From assembly GCA_014871385.1 (NCBI GenBank), contig CM026421.1, positions 19,007,981 through 19,071,980 of the forward strand: 64,000 nucleotides of DNA, written 5' to 3'. The stretch's first letter is position 1, and the number at the start of each line of letters is the position of its first letter. The translations under genes were made by a program, and so were the position numbers. Of the stretch, positions 26,617 to 39,809 are shown piece after piece. The DNA is from Ceratodon purpureus (Eukaryota; Streptophyta; Bryopsida; Pseudoditrichales; Ditrichaceae). The notes beneath the pieces were generated by a model. That model saw only the letters and a program-made list of their open reading frames with translations. It made no database searches and had not been told where the DNA came from.

Positions 26617-29600
26617 AATCAATAGTACGATGAAGTTGGGAGTTTACGCGACAAGAGGAAGAAAATTATTTCTGAAACAAGGATTGCACGGCTGATGCTT
26701 ACTATCCGAACATGGTTTTTGTAAAATGGGCAAATGGGTCATGGAGTCTGCCCTGCTATGAACTCTGGGCGTCGCAGTGCAAACAGGCTTGATGGTGGAG
26801 ATTTTTTGACTATTTTCTCACTTCAGTAGAAGTGGAGTACAAGTGACCATTCTCTCACTTGGGCAAAAGTACAGCTCATCACATGGCCTACAGCGCTGGA
26901 GGCTTGCAACAATTTAGAGGTACTTCATACCACTGACTTGGAGGTGAAGTCCTGGACGTCTCCAAGTTGACCAGGGCTTAGTATTTGTTATTTGTGCAGT
27001 TGGACAAACATGCTACGTTTGTACGCGTATGTATAGAATTTTAAATAGGTTTGAGACTTTCTAAGTGCACTAGTTATTAGGTTCAGGTTTGTTTGCTGTG
27101 AGGTTCTGTGTACGATTTGAGCTTGTATCAAATTTCTGAGGACTGAATTAGTTACAGTTATAATCAGATATAGGTGTTATTCAACAGACATGTTATGTTA
27201 GATTGTAGTGGAGACAATAAGGTATGTAGATAATTATGGAATTTTGCCATCTTCGAGGTTTAGAAATCTCTGGGTAGTCGCACTTCATCGAATAGTGGGA
27301 GTGAGCTTTTGTAGCTTATTGACTATGACTTGATGCTGAAGCATTTATAGCTCACGCATTATGGATCAGTACAAATTGAAAAGACAAGTTCATGGTCACA
27401 TGCATGCTTGTAATTAGTGTTATGTAGCATTTAGTGTCATGGTAAGATACTTTACAAGCGACATTATTTGGAATGCAGTGACTTGTTGAACAACATTTAG
27501 TGTTGGTGACACTACTGTGCTGATTTATATACGTATTGGGCGAGATACAATTGGTGCTTTTCATTTTTAGTGTGCTATGTTTTTGGATTGCTTGAAAGGT
27601 TCTTTGAAACTAGCGGTTTCAAAAAATGCTTTAAATGAACTTGAAATAACTAATTTCATAATTGTGATGAGATTAAATTTTACATAATTCGTGATTTTGA
27701 TTATATTGTATTCATTTTAGTTAAAGCCTCGTAACAATGAACTTGCTTCTAAGCCAATAAATGTGAGTTGTTATCATTCACCAAACAGAGGAGTGAGCAA
27801 CCAAATAATCATTAGATGGTGTCAAAGTGGGTGATATGACATCCAAAAATATAGCAAAATTTTCTATATCTTTTCAATACTTTGATCATGGAAGAGAGTT
27901 ACAAGGTGAGTTAGTATGCTAACTATTCTGATTGGGTGAAAATTTCCCCACTCTCCCACTCTCTCCATAATGGATCTTGCCTCTGTGAAGATGAGCGCTA
28001 ATGCCAACTTTGACACCTCTATTATGAAAAATAAAAGTCTTATTAATCATTCAATTTCTACATTTTTAATTTTTTTTTTTAAATTTGAATATTTGTAAAG
28101 TTGATTGAATGTCAAATCATAGTTTGCCCAATTGCATTATTTTTAATACATCTTAAAAGCCACTCTTTGTTATTAACCACAACAATCCAATGTAGATAAA
28201 AAACTATTGTGGTATATTCCAAATCTAAATTCTTCTATTCATATTATTTACGTTTTAGCTAAAAATAAGTTAATTGACGTTAAGGCATGTTACGATCTCT
28301 TTCTTTATAATTTCTGATTTTCCCTTTTTCAACTCTATTCTCTCACAATCAAAGAACAAATGTTTAATAAACCTATTATAATTTAATGATACAAAAATCC
28401 TATCCAAACTGGCTTCATACGGTAACAAACAAGAGTGCAATTCCGCGCCCAAGAGCTCAATTCCACGCTCATCGGCGGAAACCAGGGGACAGAACCCCAC
28501 ATCTTCACAGCCCCAAGATCAAAGCCTCAATCATCTTCGCATTGAGAAGATCTAGCGAGCGCTCATCTTCACAGAGGCAAGATCCAAGTGCCGGAAGCAG
28601 GCCGCGCAGGGGTTTTGGCCGTCGCGTGTGGGATTCACCACGGCGCGCTTCGATTTTGTTGCAGCTGCGTCGGCGCAACGGCGATTCCAGTGCGGGGGCT
28701 GCATTCGTCTCGACGCCAGCTTTGCAACGACACCCGGAACGTCTCTTAGGGTTTTGTTTTGACCCAGTTCCTGTCCGTTTCCGCGGACGTCACGTACCGG
28801 CTCAAGTTGCGGAGCGGGAGGGAAGGAGCGCGCGGAGTGTGTTCGTTGCTGTGTATGCTTTGCGGAGGAGGAGGAAGAGCGTTATTGCTGTGCGGTGAAG
28901 CTTGCGAGAGTTTTTGGAGGAGGCGATCATTCGGCAGGTGCGTTCTGTTGATTGCGGTAGTTGCCTGAAGTGGAGAGGAGGTGTGCGGGAGGGAGGCAGG
29001 GAGGAGAGTTTACTGTTTGTTGAGTTTGAGGAGTGTTGGAGCACGTGTTGGAGGAGAATGGAGTGGTTTTTGGTGTGGGGAGGGTTCAGGGTATCATTGC
29101 GAGGAGAGCTGCGTATGTTTTAGGGTTTAGGTCTTGGTGTACTGTATGTACGCTTCGTAATTAATTTTCAGACGGTTAGGGCAACTCTGTAGGCGACTTT
29201 CTACTTAGAGGCCCGGGTAGAGGCTTCGTTTGATGAGAGGCGAGATTGAATCACTAGGAAGCTTTTATTATTTGCGCAAACGGCAGTTTGTAGGTTTAGG
29301 TTTTTTGCGCGTATGAAGTCGCTCTGTAATTAATACGCTGAATTTTGCGGAATATGCACACTTGCCACATCTCCTCATCACTCTCCCAGTTAAACCCCTC
29401 ATTCGTCGCCATCTCACATTAATGATCACACCCCTAATCTCTCACCATCACAGAATCATGTTCATCTCATTCCCTAGGTGCTCATCCTGTCACCTCTTCG
29501 TGAGTCTTCTCACGCCCTAAAACCAGCTTTTTGTGTAAACCACAAATGATGATGTCACAAGCAACAGAGAGCACCAGATTAGCACCCACTAGAGCAGGAG

Positions 29601-29952
29601 ATAATGGTGTCATTAGGGTTTCTGGGGGGGCCGTGGGTTTAAGTCCTTGCAACGCTTCACAGATTCCTGATTTTGACCATTCGGGCTGCACCTTGTGATT
29701 ACATGATTATGAATTTGGCATAGTTTGTAGGAAACTCAGAAGTTGGTTGAGATCGCTTCATAGGTTATCTACCCAATTTGGATATTTTATCCGATTACAA
29801 TAAGGTGCTCACACTCCTGTGGTGGCTTTTCTAGTGAAGATTAAGTGCGTGACCTAAAGCAGGCGTTTAATTCCAGCTGTGCTTGCGAGTGCAGTTTTTC
29901 TAGCAGAAGTGGTATATTGGAGTTCGTGGAGGGTTTTGGTTAAGAGTTTTCG
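26617..29952. other. Intergenic between SEC23 and BCCIP
   Basis: The first few hundred bases are probably SEC23 3' untranslated sequence. From about 27600 to 28400 the sequence is AT-rich with nothing recognised. From about 28440 to 29110 it is GC-rich, with long frames on both strands and no recognisable protein, and is best read as a 5' untranslated exon and promoter of the BCCIP gene. A telo-box-like TAGGGTTTAG lies at 29121-29130. Confidence 0.4.
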
Positions 29953-32713
29953 ATGGCGGCTTTGAAGAAGCGGAAGGCTGTGAAGTCCCCTTCGCCTTCT
30001 TCATCAGAGGGAGAGGAGGAGGAGGAGGCTGTGAATGGGATTGAGGGCGCGAGTGGTTCTGAGGAGCTGGACTCGGATATTAGCACTGATTCTGAGGATG
30101 AGCTCAATACCAGCAGCGACTCCGAGCATAGCTCCCAGCCTTCTCAGGTATTTGATTTGAATGGAACCGAATGAGAGCACTGTGATGAGGTTGATCAATC
30201 AGGGTTTTAGTTATGGATGCAAATCTACTGTACGCGAATGCTCGAATTCAGTGCTAGTAGTGTTCTCTGCTCTGAAGCTGGTTTATTAGTCATCTTACTA
30301 GGCTCTACTTACATGTAGTCTATAAGTATTTCAATGTAGATGGTGAGGGTGAATGTAAGATGATCCTGCAATGAAGCTGGGGGGAAGAAGAAGGATCCAT
30401 GTGAATGCGATCTTAATAATATGGATGCGTGTTTCTGTAGTTTTAGTGCTGAAAGACCATATTTTGAACCCGTAATTTACTCCACTTATGTAGTCTCTGC
30501 AGCGACGATTTCTCGTTCTGTATTTGATATTAACTCATCAAGAGGGCAGATTGCTGAGTGAAGCTTCTTTTACTCGCAAAATGACAGTGTTTCAATTACG
30601 TGTGACGATTTTATTCTAACATGATGTGGGCATGACAATGTGGATTGTTCAGGAGGTTGTGAATGTTGACTTTGAATATTTTGATCCGAAACCAGATGAT
30701 TTTCATGGTATTAAGGCATTACTGCGCACGTACCTAGATGATGAAGTTTGGGATATCAGTGCTTTTACGGATTTGGTATTAGCCCAGACAACCGTGGGTA
30801 CAGTCGTGAAGGCTGGGGAGGATGACAGTCCTATTGGTCTTCTCACTGCTCTTAACCTTGGGCGCTATCAGGTTTGGGGCTCTTGAAGTATTTACTCAAG
30901 TATTTCTTTCAATTTGTAACTGTTTCCTTCCTCCTACCTGTACGTTCATGGCAATGTCTTATAATTTTTCTGATTTAGAATTTAGGGTTGATCACAATCT
31001 TGCACTCTGGACCGTTGTTGATGCGCACGTCTTCTCAAACTCTGTTTTCTTGGATTGAGTTTGAGCATTCAGGAACTAGTGGTTTATGAATGTTTGATTT
31101 GATAATGCATTGTTCAGTCTTTTTGACGCCTACACTGTGAATGCAGAAAAGTAGTTGCATGACGGAGGTTCACAAATATTTACGTGTCAAGAGTGCTCAC
31201 AAGGCTGAATCGGCTCTATTGGAAGACTTTTGGGACAAGCAAGCGAATGAGACTGCCCTTTTGATAAGTGAGCGCTTAATTAATGTACCACTCGAGTTGG
31301 CTCCTCCTCTCTATCAAGGTCTATTTGAGGAGGTGATGTGGGCTACAGAAGATGAGGTAATACCACCTTGTTCAGATCGGAATTTTCTGGATGTCAACAC
31401 TGTGTATAAGTGCAATTATCATTAGAGTGGATTGTGATCTGAGCATGAGTGTTTTGTGCTCGTGCAGCATTAATAGCCGATTACAGTTTGTGATTATTAC
31501 TGTTTCTGAGTGTTCAGGTCGGACGATGTATTTTTGAGTTTGGAACAATTTGACGCGGACCCTCAAAAAGAATGTTATTGACTGAGTGCTTTGTATCATG
31601 TTTTCTGTAAGTGCAGCCCACTCAGGAGCTCCGAGACTCATTTAAAATCAAGAACTACTTGTATCTAACGAAAGTTTTTGAAGAAGTATTAAAGGACAAC
31701 AAGGGTGAAAACAAGGAACAATCGAAAGTAAGCCCTTTTGAACTAGTATTTGTACCTCCTTTTGTTTTCTAAACTAGTTGTTCTTTTTGTGCGGAAATCA
31801 CTAGTTCTTGACCTGAATCTTGAAATTTCGTGCTGCCTTTGTGTGTCATATGTACAAGGGTATCTGTGAAGTTAGTAGTTAGCGTTGTTCGTACAGTTCC
31901 TTTGCTCTGCACATTCTGGTTCTAAGGCTTCAATCGAATATTCTGCCGTAATTTTAGTTGGATAGGAAGGGTTTTTAATCAATTTTATGATCAATCTCAT
32001 TTTTGTTTATAGACTCAAAGCGAAGGATCGGAAATCACTGGAGAGCTTATATATATAAAACCAGAGGATGAGATCCTCCACCAGGTATTTGTTATTCATC
32101 ACATGTGATATAATGGAGTGCGTAGAGGGATGTAGGTAGCTAGATCCTAATGTTGACCCTCTTGTTAACACTGCTTTCGCAATCGCCAAAACAAGGACCT
32201 TAACAGTAGTAGAATTAATGTGTTTTGGTTCCAATTCTATGTGTATAGCTGATGATGTTTCTAGATTGATGCTTTCTTGAATTATACATTGTGGCTCATT
32301 TATTATCAGGAGCCGTTTCCGAGATGAGTTTTCTCAAGTTACTTGGTTTGTGACAATTACGTGAGGGGGTGCAGCTAAGCTCTTGGTCCTTCTCATTCCC
32401 GGTGACCGGGGAGTCTACGGCAGCCCGACAGGTTAAATATCACGGCCTAATGTTGAAGCGTTTGTTTTAGTAGAGGTGTAGCAAGTAATAAAGGTGTATT
32501 TATGTAGTGAATGAATGACGTCTTTAGTTTGCTATAGATATCTGCAACAGTACGGTTGATTCAACTGAAAATGTTATCAGATGAGAGCTAACTAAGTGAA
32601 CAACTGCACGCTTGTTGCAGACAAAAGGCTTGCAACAACTTCGGTTAGTGATGGCCGTGGAAGCCAAACACATCGACAAATTTCAAACACAACTGAAGAA
32701 TCTAGTCGAATAG
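29953..32713 (+). CDS. BCCIP: BCCIP/BCP1 family protein (nuclear chaperone-like)
   Basis: My seven-exon model is 29953-30147, 30653-30871, 31147-31356, 31617-31727, 32013-32084, 32375-32431 and 32621-32713, giving 318 aa. All junctions are GT-AG and all are phase 0. The N-terminus is basic (KKRKAVKSPSPS, a likely nuclear localisation signal) followed by an acidic Ser/Glu/Asp tract to about residue 60. The conserved BCCIP core follows: EVVNVDFEYFDPKPDDFHGI, then QTTVGTVVK, GLLTALNLGRY and the C-terminal LIYIKPEDEILHQLSSWSFS. Yeast Bcp1 chaperones ribosomal protein L23 and helps nuclear export of Mss4; human BCCIP binds BRCA2 and p21. The plant role is less defined. The short 57-nt exon at 32375 was found only because the family requires the SSWSF segment. 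Confidence 0.92.
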
Positions 32714-35700
32714 CAGTGTGTCATCATCAGGGGCAAAGCACCAACGAGTGGGTGAGTGGCTTTTGAGCTTCATCATATTGAGAATGTTGGTCCTGGGCCA
32801 TCCATTATTCCTCAGAAGATTGAGCTAAGGGGCCTATTTGTTTACCCCGAAATTTTGTTTGCTCTTCTGTCATTCAAGATGTGAAGATCGAGAGAAGTAT
32901 AGGACAAAGTGGACTAGGTCGATTCCTAGTTGATCAAGTTGAATTATTTGTCCTGTGCACATGAAGGGGCATATTTATCAGTTATTTTATGTACCGTAGT
33001 GGTCTCTATTTGCATAAGGCATCATTGACAGTTTAAAGTAACGATCTACTGGAACCAGCGATAAGTCTGACAAGAAAGTGTTTGAAAACATCTGAGTTTT
33101 ATGTTATGTTGGAGATGGCAACGGATATGTCAGTGTGCTTGAGGTCAATATCACCCGTCACATTTCTTTCTAGAAATGTCACTGACTCCTAACACTTGGT
33201 AGCATTCAGTTTCTTTTCTTAAGCTATTTGTATGCGTTTAATATTTTTGAGTAGTAAGATCTCACCTTCACTGGTGACAGTAGTACATGCAGCTGCTTTA
33301 ATGTTCAACAGTGCGAAATGGGTTGGTTTTGTTGCAATCAACTTTTCCAACTTTTGTTATTGTCCATGCGAATATCCTCGGAAGTGTCCTTCTGTGAGTA
33401 AATAAATAATGGAATTGTTGGGGTTTCCTACATATGTACAGAATCTGAAATGGTTTGTTCGAGTAACTTCAACAAAGCTTTGGTTCAGGTGTTATTCGTT
33501 TTGTATTCTACCATGTGTGAAATTCACTAATGATTGTAATGAAACAAATTGAGCAACTCCTGAAATTTGGATGGGAATTTCAGCCTGTGTTTTTGATGAA
33601 AGGATATTACAATTCCTTAGGGATTAGTCAAGGATTCTTGCCCAAGGCATGGTTATTTGAGGCAAAGGTTTTGGACAAATTGAAAAATTACCAAAAAATC
33701 CCTCACAAGTATTTGACCATTTTGTTATGTCGGAAAGAGAAGTTTAGTGGGCATTCTTAATGAAATGACAATTACAACAGCCCGAAAGACGCTTGAGATA
33801 TCCTTTAAAGGAATTTAAAAATTATAGTTATTCTATGGGAGGACATTATTAATCCCTCAAGTTCTTTGTTGGCTTTGCAATAAAAATGATACAAAATTAG
33901 AGCCCTATTGATAGTAAGCTATTAATATTTAAATATTCACTTTATAAAATTTGTAACTATATTATTTTTCATCTATTTTGTATACAAAGATATATATATA
34001 TCAATTTTGATACCAATCCATTCTTCATATTAAGATATTATAAAATTAAAGTCAATATGAATTTATTTTTATCAGTATTCCAAAAATGTAGCAAAGTTGT
34101 CATTTCCAAATTTTTTACTCTCTAAAAACATTTGATCTATAGAGAATCATTGTTACATGTATGTACCTAAGTTGGATTTTCTCTCACCAAACTTTAGCTC
34201 CATCCCTACTTAGAAAAAGTGAAAAATCATCATTTTTGTTATAGGAAGTGTGGTAAAATTCATTTAGACTCCTCCAATTTAAAACACAAAACATAACCTT
34301 TTCATGTTTGATTGGAAAACCAAACTGTAAACATGTTCTCTTTATTAAAAGAACAATTCCAACAAATTTCATTCAATTGAGAAAAAACTTTGACTTCTAG
34401 ATATTTTTAAGTTAAAAGAATTTAATTTTGATCAATATTTTTGAAGTAGTTGTTTCACCAAAATAACTTTTGTTCCTTTCTACCCTTATGTATGATGAGG
34501 GTATTATGGATTGTGTTCTTAACTGAGGGAATTGGTAATATGACAAGTAAGTGAGTTGAGATTTCACCCAAAAAATATCAAAAAAAAAAAAAACCCTCAA
34601 TATTTATTTTAAAAAAAATTTATAAGATGGACAAAGGTATAAAATTATAATGAAACCTAAATCACTAATTATGTTGACAAAAATAACAATAATTTTACTT
34701 CAACGGTGAAAATATTGTAGGAATTAATTGTAACCTTTTCAGTCTTTTCTTTTTTGAAAATTGTTGAAATTGAATTTACATTGAAACTTCAAAGATTTTT
34801 TTTGTTTGAGATTTCTATAACTGCCTATAATTAAGGCTCTTCATTTATTTGCTTATCAGAATGGAACAAATAAAAACTTCTTACATTCATAAAAACCTAC
34901 ACATTATAATTTTATTTTTGGATTTTTTTGGAAAAATGATTTGAGAATTTTTTTAGCCTTGTCCTTCTGCACTAATATGGGCTAAAATCTTAATAACCAC
35001 ATAACTTTTTCAATATGTGTCTGAATTTGATGAAACCATAGTACAAACCAACCCTACTCCAGGCAGATAAAAACAAATAAAAAATAAAATGAAACACCAT
35101 ACCCCAAAATAAAGGCACTTAGAGCATCCCGAGTAAGCTGTAAACCTGTAAGCCTGTAATTATGAGAACGTCGTTCTCCCAAACCTGAGTGCCAAAACAT
35201 TCCAAAACCGTTTACAGATTTACAGGTTTGCCCCAAAAAACCTTCCAAAATCAGGTTTCGACCTGTAAATTACAGACTTACAAGCTCGAATACAGGCTTG
35301 GCCTGAACCGCAATTCACGTCTTTCTACATCTTTCCGATTACAGGTTTACGGTTCATGCCTTACTGGGGATGCTCTTACAGACCCTTCAAGCTGATTCGC
35401 ATGTGAGCTAGGGAAGGGACAGACGAGAAAAAAAAGGCAAACACAAGGGCGCAATAGATGCGCCGGACTCTACATTTAGAGCCTCCAAAGCCCACTAGAC
35501 CCACACCTCCCCATCCCAAGCACCTCCCAAGCTACTCACTCTCCCCGATCCGCACATCGGCACATGGATCGACGCATGCCGACACCACCAGTACGTGCAA
35601 ACAGTGCAAACTGCAAACTGTAGTTACTGTACCACAGCAATGCCAAACAGTACCACGACACTGCAATCTGCTCGCACACTGGCTCATCAACTTCACCACT

Positions 35701-36820
35701 GTGCACCGAACTTGATGGTAAGCTTATCACATGCTAGCTTAGACCGTGGACTTCGCCTCATGTCAACTGGTTTTCCAAGTTTGCAGTGACGAGTCCACCA
35801 CGCTCCGAGCCTAGTGGGGCCCCGGGAGGCTCCTGATTCCCGGGGGATGCTCCTCCACCTCGCCTCAGTTCGCGCCTCCCGGCTCACTCCAGTTGAGTCT
35901 ACCTTCGATGTACGACGTACTGCTCTTGCACATTTCGTTTCTAGGAGAGGTCGGGTCAGGGTCAGGGTCAGAGGCTGGTTTTTCCTCATGATCTGATCCA
36001 AGGCTCCGAGTGTTTTTCGTCTTCGAGGGTGCTGGAGTGTTGTGCTGGTTTCTAGCGTGTGAGAGGGGGAGTTTGTTTCGGGTAGTGTTGGAGTTGTGGA
36101 CTTACTAAGTTGAGTTCTAGTTCAGCTCGAGGGTGTGCATTTGCGGCTGGAGCGTCGTTTTGCTGTGGGGTGTTGTCTTGTGCGGGGTGTAGTGCATTGT
36201 GGGGAGTGCTGGTAGTTTGGCAGCTGGTTTGGTGGTCTTGAGAGCGCTTTCTGGAGCTTGATGGTGAAGTGTTGTGGTGATCGGGAGTAGGGGCCAGGTC
36301 TTCGTGCGACCTAGTGTTGGATTTTTAGCTTTTCTGAGTGAAGTGGGCGGTTTGCAACCTATCTGGTGAGTGCGTTTTCCTCGCTTTTGGAAATGGTTTC
36401 TGCTCAAGGCAATGCGGTGTCTGGATTTCGCGTTTCTGGATTTTGTTGACATTGTTCTTGCTCTGGCGCCGGCCTTGAGTCTGCCTACTTTGGGTGCCAG
36501 GGAACTGTTTGTTTCTTGTGGGATGGGTGTAATTACTGGAATTGCGGCATCTGAACCTTTGTGAAGAACAAATGGTCACTGAATTTAACCAGCAGCTGAA
36601 GCTATCATTCAATGCAGCTCTTTAGAGGTTGCTTGGTCTATTTCTCACAGAAGTATGTCTCGTCGCAAATGTAGTCTGAGGTTTTACCTGAGTTCGGGTT
36701 GTTGGTGGATGGTCTTGTGGCGGTTTGTGCAGGGTCTCAAAAGAGGGACGCCAGAAGCATTGGACGCTCTGTACAAGTATCTGAACAAATATTCATACAG
36801 GAAATTACAGTCACGTCAAG
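32714..36820. other. Intergenic between BCCIP and the transporter gene
   Basis: BCCIP 3' untranslated sequence comes first, then AT-rich DNA without genes. A 254-bp MITE is at 35122-35375. From about 35400 to 36800 the base composition is more balanced, with no recognisable protein, and the last part (36720-36820, after a TTTGTGCAG acceptor) may be the 5' untranslated exon of the transporter gene. A small GGGTCA triplication lies at about 35953-35970. Confidence 0.4.
35119..35378. mobile_element. PIF/Harbinger-like MITE, 254 bp with TTA target duplication
   Basis: The left end GAGCATCCCGAGTAAG (35122 on) and the right end, whose reverse complement is GAGCATCCCCAGTAAGG (up to 35375), form terminal inverted repeats. 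Similarity extends inward with gaps through the TGTAAACCTGTAA segments, so the whole can fold into a hairpin. Each end is flanked by TTA (35119-35121 and 35376-35378), the 3-bp target duplication of the PIF/Harbinger superfamily. The inside is made of repeated TTTACAG/CTGTAAA pieces and has no ORF. Confidence 0.7.
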
Positions 36821-39809
36821 ATGATGACACGATTCTTAAGCCTCTTTACCCGCCCGCTTCTGGTCACATACTTTTACCTGTTTTTGTACATTGGGCTCTC
36901 CTCGGGGGTGATTCTCTACAACAAGGTCGGTGGTACTATTGATCTTCGGTTGCATTGTAGCTATGCTGTTTTACTCTTGGCCTCTGTGCAGGAGTAGTGC
37001 CGTAAATTTTTCCATCAAGTCATTTGGTACGATTATTACACAATTTTATGCCTTCTGATTTAGCTGTATACATTCTCTCTGACATTTCTGTGTTGTTGCA
37101 GTGGGTGCTCTCAGATAGATTATATGGCTTTCATTACCCAATTTCTCTCACCATGATGCACATGGGCTTTTCCGCGGTGGTGGCATTCATCCTCGTTCGC
37201 ATTTTCAAGGTGGGTCTCACTTTCCATTCGCAGGTCATGCTAATATGGAATTTGTTTAGTCATACTGTTCTTCCTTGGGGAAGTCATAGTTTCTAATTGA
37301 TGTACTATTTGATAGAGATTTTTCTGTTTCTGCTGCTGCAATTGTGCAGGTTGTCGAGAGAGTAGAGATGACTTTCAGCATGTAAGATTCCTCATACCAA
37401 TGCATTACTTTTCACAAACTTCCCTTCCTGAAATTGTTTGTTCTTTTCATGCGCTTCTCGTGATTCTTGTAATATAGCAATCCTGAAGTTTGCTTGCATT
37501 TGTGTATTACTAGCATCGAAGGATAAGCTTGCACCAGCTTCTCCTTACTCAATCTGAATGTAGTAGAGACAGCTCAACCCGGGTGGCCACTTGTTTGACA
37601 TACTTTTTTTTGATCTTGTTGCCTCTACCAGCTACATGACCTGTGTGGTGCCGATCAGCGCCTTTTTTGCCGTTAGCCTCTGGTAAGATCTGCGATTGTC
37701 AAATCTTTAGAGAGTTTGTGATCAGCTACAATAGTCTCTGTCGATTGTCCCATACGCTTCTCAATCTTGTAAAGGCCTGAAATTGTGAGTCATATTGTTG
37801 GACGTTGAGAGAGCAGTGCTATGGCCATCTGTTGACTTGGAAGCGACCTTTGATATTGCAGGTTTAGCAACACTGCGTATCTCTACATTTCGGTAGCATT
37901 TATCCAGATGCTCAAGGCCTTGAGTAAGTTGCAGCTTAGGAAAGACCTGGTGTTGACTGATTGCATTTAGATATTTTAGAACACAGCAAACGAAAGTGCT
38001 TGCCTTGAGCTGCGCAGTATATGATAATTGACAGGAATTTCGAATATCTCATTCTTGACGTGGATTGATAATATCAAGGGAAGAAGAGGGAAGACATGGG
38101 GCCTGACGTGGTATTTCCCTGCTGTTGACAGTGCCCGTGGCGACATTCTTCATGGCCGTCTTATGCAGAACTGACAAGCCTCGATGCGACATTTTCTGGA
38201 ATATGGTGCTTATAAGCGCAGGTGTCATAATAGCGTCTATGGGCGAGGTTCACTTCAATATTATAGGGTTTATCTTCCAAATCGCTGGTATTCTGGCTGA
38301 AGCACTTCGTCTGGTGTTGACGCAAGTCCTCCTGCAGAAGAAGGGACTCTCTTTGAACCCCATCACAAGCTTGTACTACATTGCACCATGCAGGTATGCT
38401 TGTCTGATAAAACTCTGACCAGTTCGTTTCCTCTTCATATTGTTGGAAGGAAGCCAACAAACTCTTCCGTTACTGTAAGAATTTTGTCAATTTCAGGCAG
38501 TTGATTGACTGAGGCCTACATGACGTGGAGCTTAAGCAGTCAGTCCAAGTATGCATGTAGAGTATGTCCTAAGCGAGCTTCAAATTCTTAGTCTCTTGTT
38601 CGTTCGCATTTTTCTCTCCCATGCTTACACGAGTGCAAATTATAGTTCATTTATCACCTGCTTTCAAGTTGTTGAGTTGTTGAACTTGGATGGTGCAGCT
38701 TTTTCTTCCTTGCCATTCCTTGGGCATTTTTGGAGAGACCAATGATGATGGACGCTGAGGTTGTGAAATTCGATATATGGATCTTCGGTTCAAATGCTCT
38801 ATGTGCACTGGCTTTGAATCTAGCGGTGTTTCTTGTCATTGGTCGGACTGGGGCCATTACCGTCAGAGTGGCAGGGGTGATTAAGGACTGGATTCTCATT
38901 GGTCTTTCCACTGTTCTCTTTCCTGATTCTCAAATATCGGTGATGAATGCCGTGGGATATAGCGTTGGTACGTATCCTCAATTGTTTTGCTCTTCATGTT
39001 TACCAGACATCGTGTTGCCTAATTTCATCAGTTCATCTCATTCCATATGTGCTCATTGCTTCATATTTATTTTCTTCCCGATAATTGATTTCTCGAGCGT
39101 TCTCTAGAACACTGCTACATCACATTCAGGCGGTTCTCTTTTAGTACTGAATCGTTGTGGTCCTTTATCCTTTATGCAGCCTTAAGTGGGGTAGTCTTGT
39201 ACAACTATCTAAAGGCGAAGGAAGCGAAGGCTGCTGTTACACTGCCAACTGATGCTCCCCCTGAGAAGAAACCTCTTACTGCCAAGGTAATTCGACCGAC
39301 TGTATTCTTGGTGTACAATAAGCTCTCTAAACATGATCTGGGTCTTTCTGTATCTCTTTTGAGTGCATTTATTACATTCAAGTTGGCGTGGTCCAACAGT
39401 AAGCTCAAGTTAGGGAATGTGTGTGTTCACTTGGTTAACTTGTGTGATGATAAATGTGGGCGGGCACTTGCAGGAGAGAAAGCTTGAGCGGAAGTCGTCA
39501 GATTTAACTATTTTCGAAAACACTGAAGGGAAGGAGATGGCTGTCCTCCCCACTCTTTTAGACGATGCCGTAGACGAGGAGGCTCCACTTCTGGTCCCCA
39601 GCGCCAGTTTCAACGAACGATCACTGGAAGAACCCTTGGTTATCCGTTCAACTTATGTGAGAAAACTTACCCGTTCAACTTTGACTGCATATAACTTTGT
39701 TTGTACTTGTAAATGTTCTGACCTCACGACCTTGTTTTTAAGAAATAATATATTTACGTGATGTTGGCTGATCGTAGTGAATATGTTTTTTTTTCAGGAT
39801 TCAAAGTAG
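36821..39809 (+). CDS. Triose-phosphate-translocator family transporter (nucleotide-sugar / sugar-phosphate transporter, At3g14410-like)
   Basis: My ten-exon model is 36821-36925, 37102-37209, 37350-37381, 37632-37682, 37862-37923, 38132-38393, 38699-38967, 39180-39286, 39474-39656 and 39798-39809, all GT-AG, giving 396 aa. The product has about ten hydrophobic spans and the family order: FLYIGLSSGVILYNKWVLS at the N-terminus, YPISLTMMHMGFSA, NTAYLYISVAFIQMLKA, then MPVATFFMAV, GILAEALRLVLTQVLLQKKG, LNPITSLYYIAPCS and ITVRVAGVIKDW. This pattern matches the plant KD-type subgroup of the TPT/NST family (drug/metabolite transporter superfamily). These carriers exchange phosphorylated sugars or nucleotide sugars across Golgi, ER or plastid membranes; the substrate cannot be read from sequence. 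The hydrophilic C-tail of about 80 residues is acidic. Either of two tandem ATGs (36821, 36824) may start it. The last exon encodes only DSK and stop; without that splice a slightly longer tail results. Confidence 0.88.

Noticed and set aside
28386..28898. 170-codon plus-strand frame with many Arg and Ser
   Set aside because: It lies in a GC-rich presumed 5' leader, has low-complexity Arg-rich composition, overlaps long frames on both strands and shows no domain.
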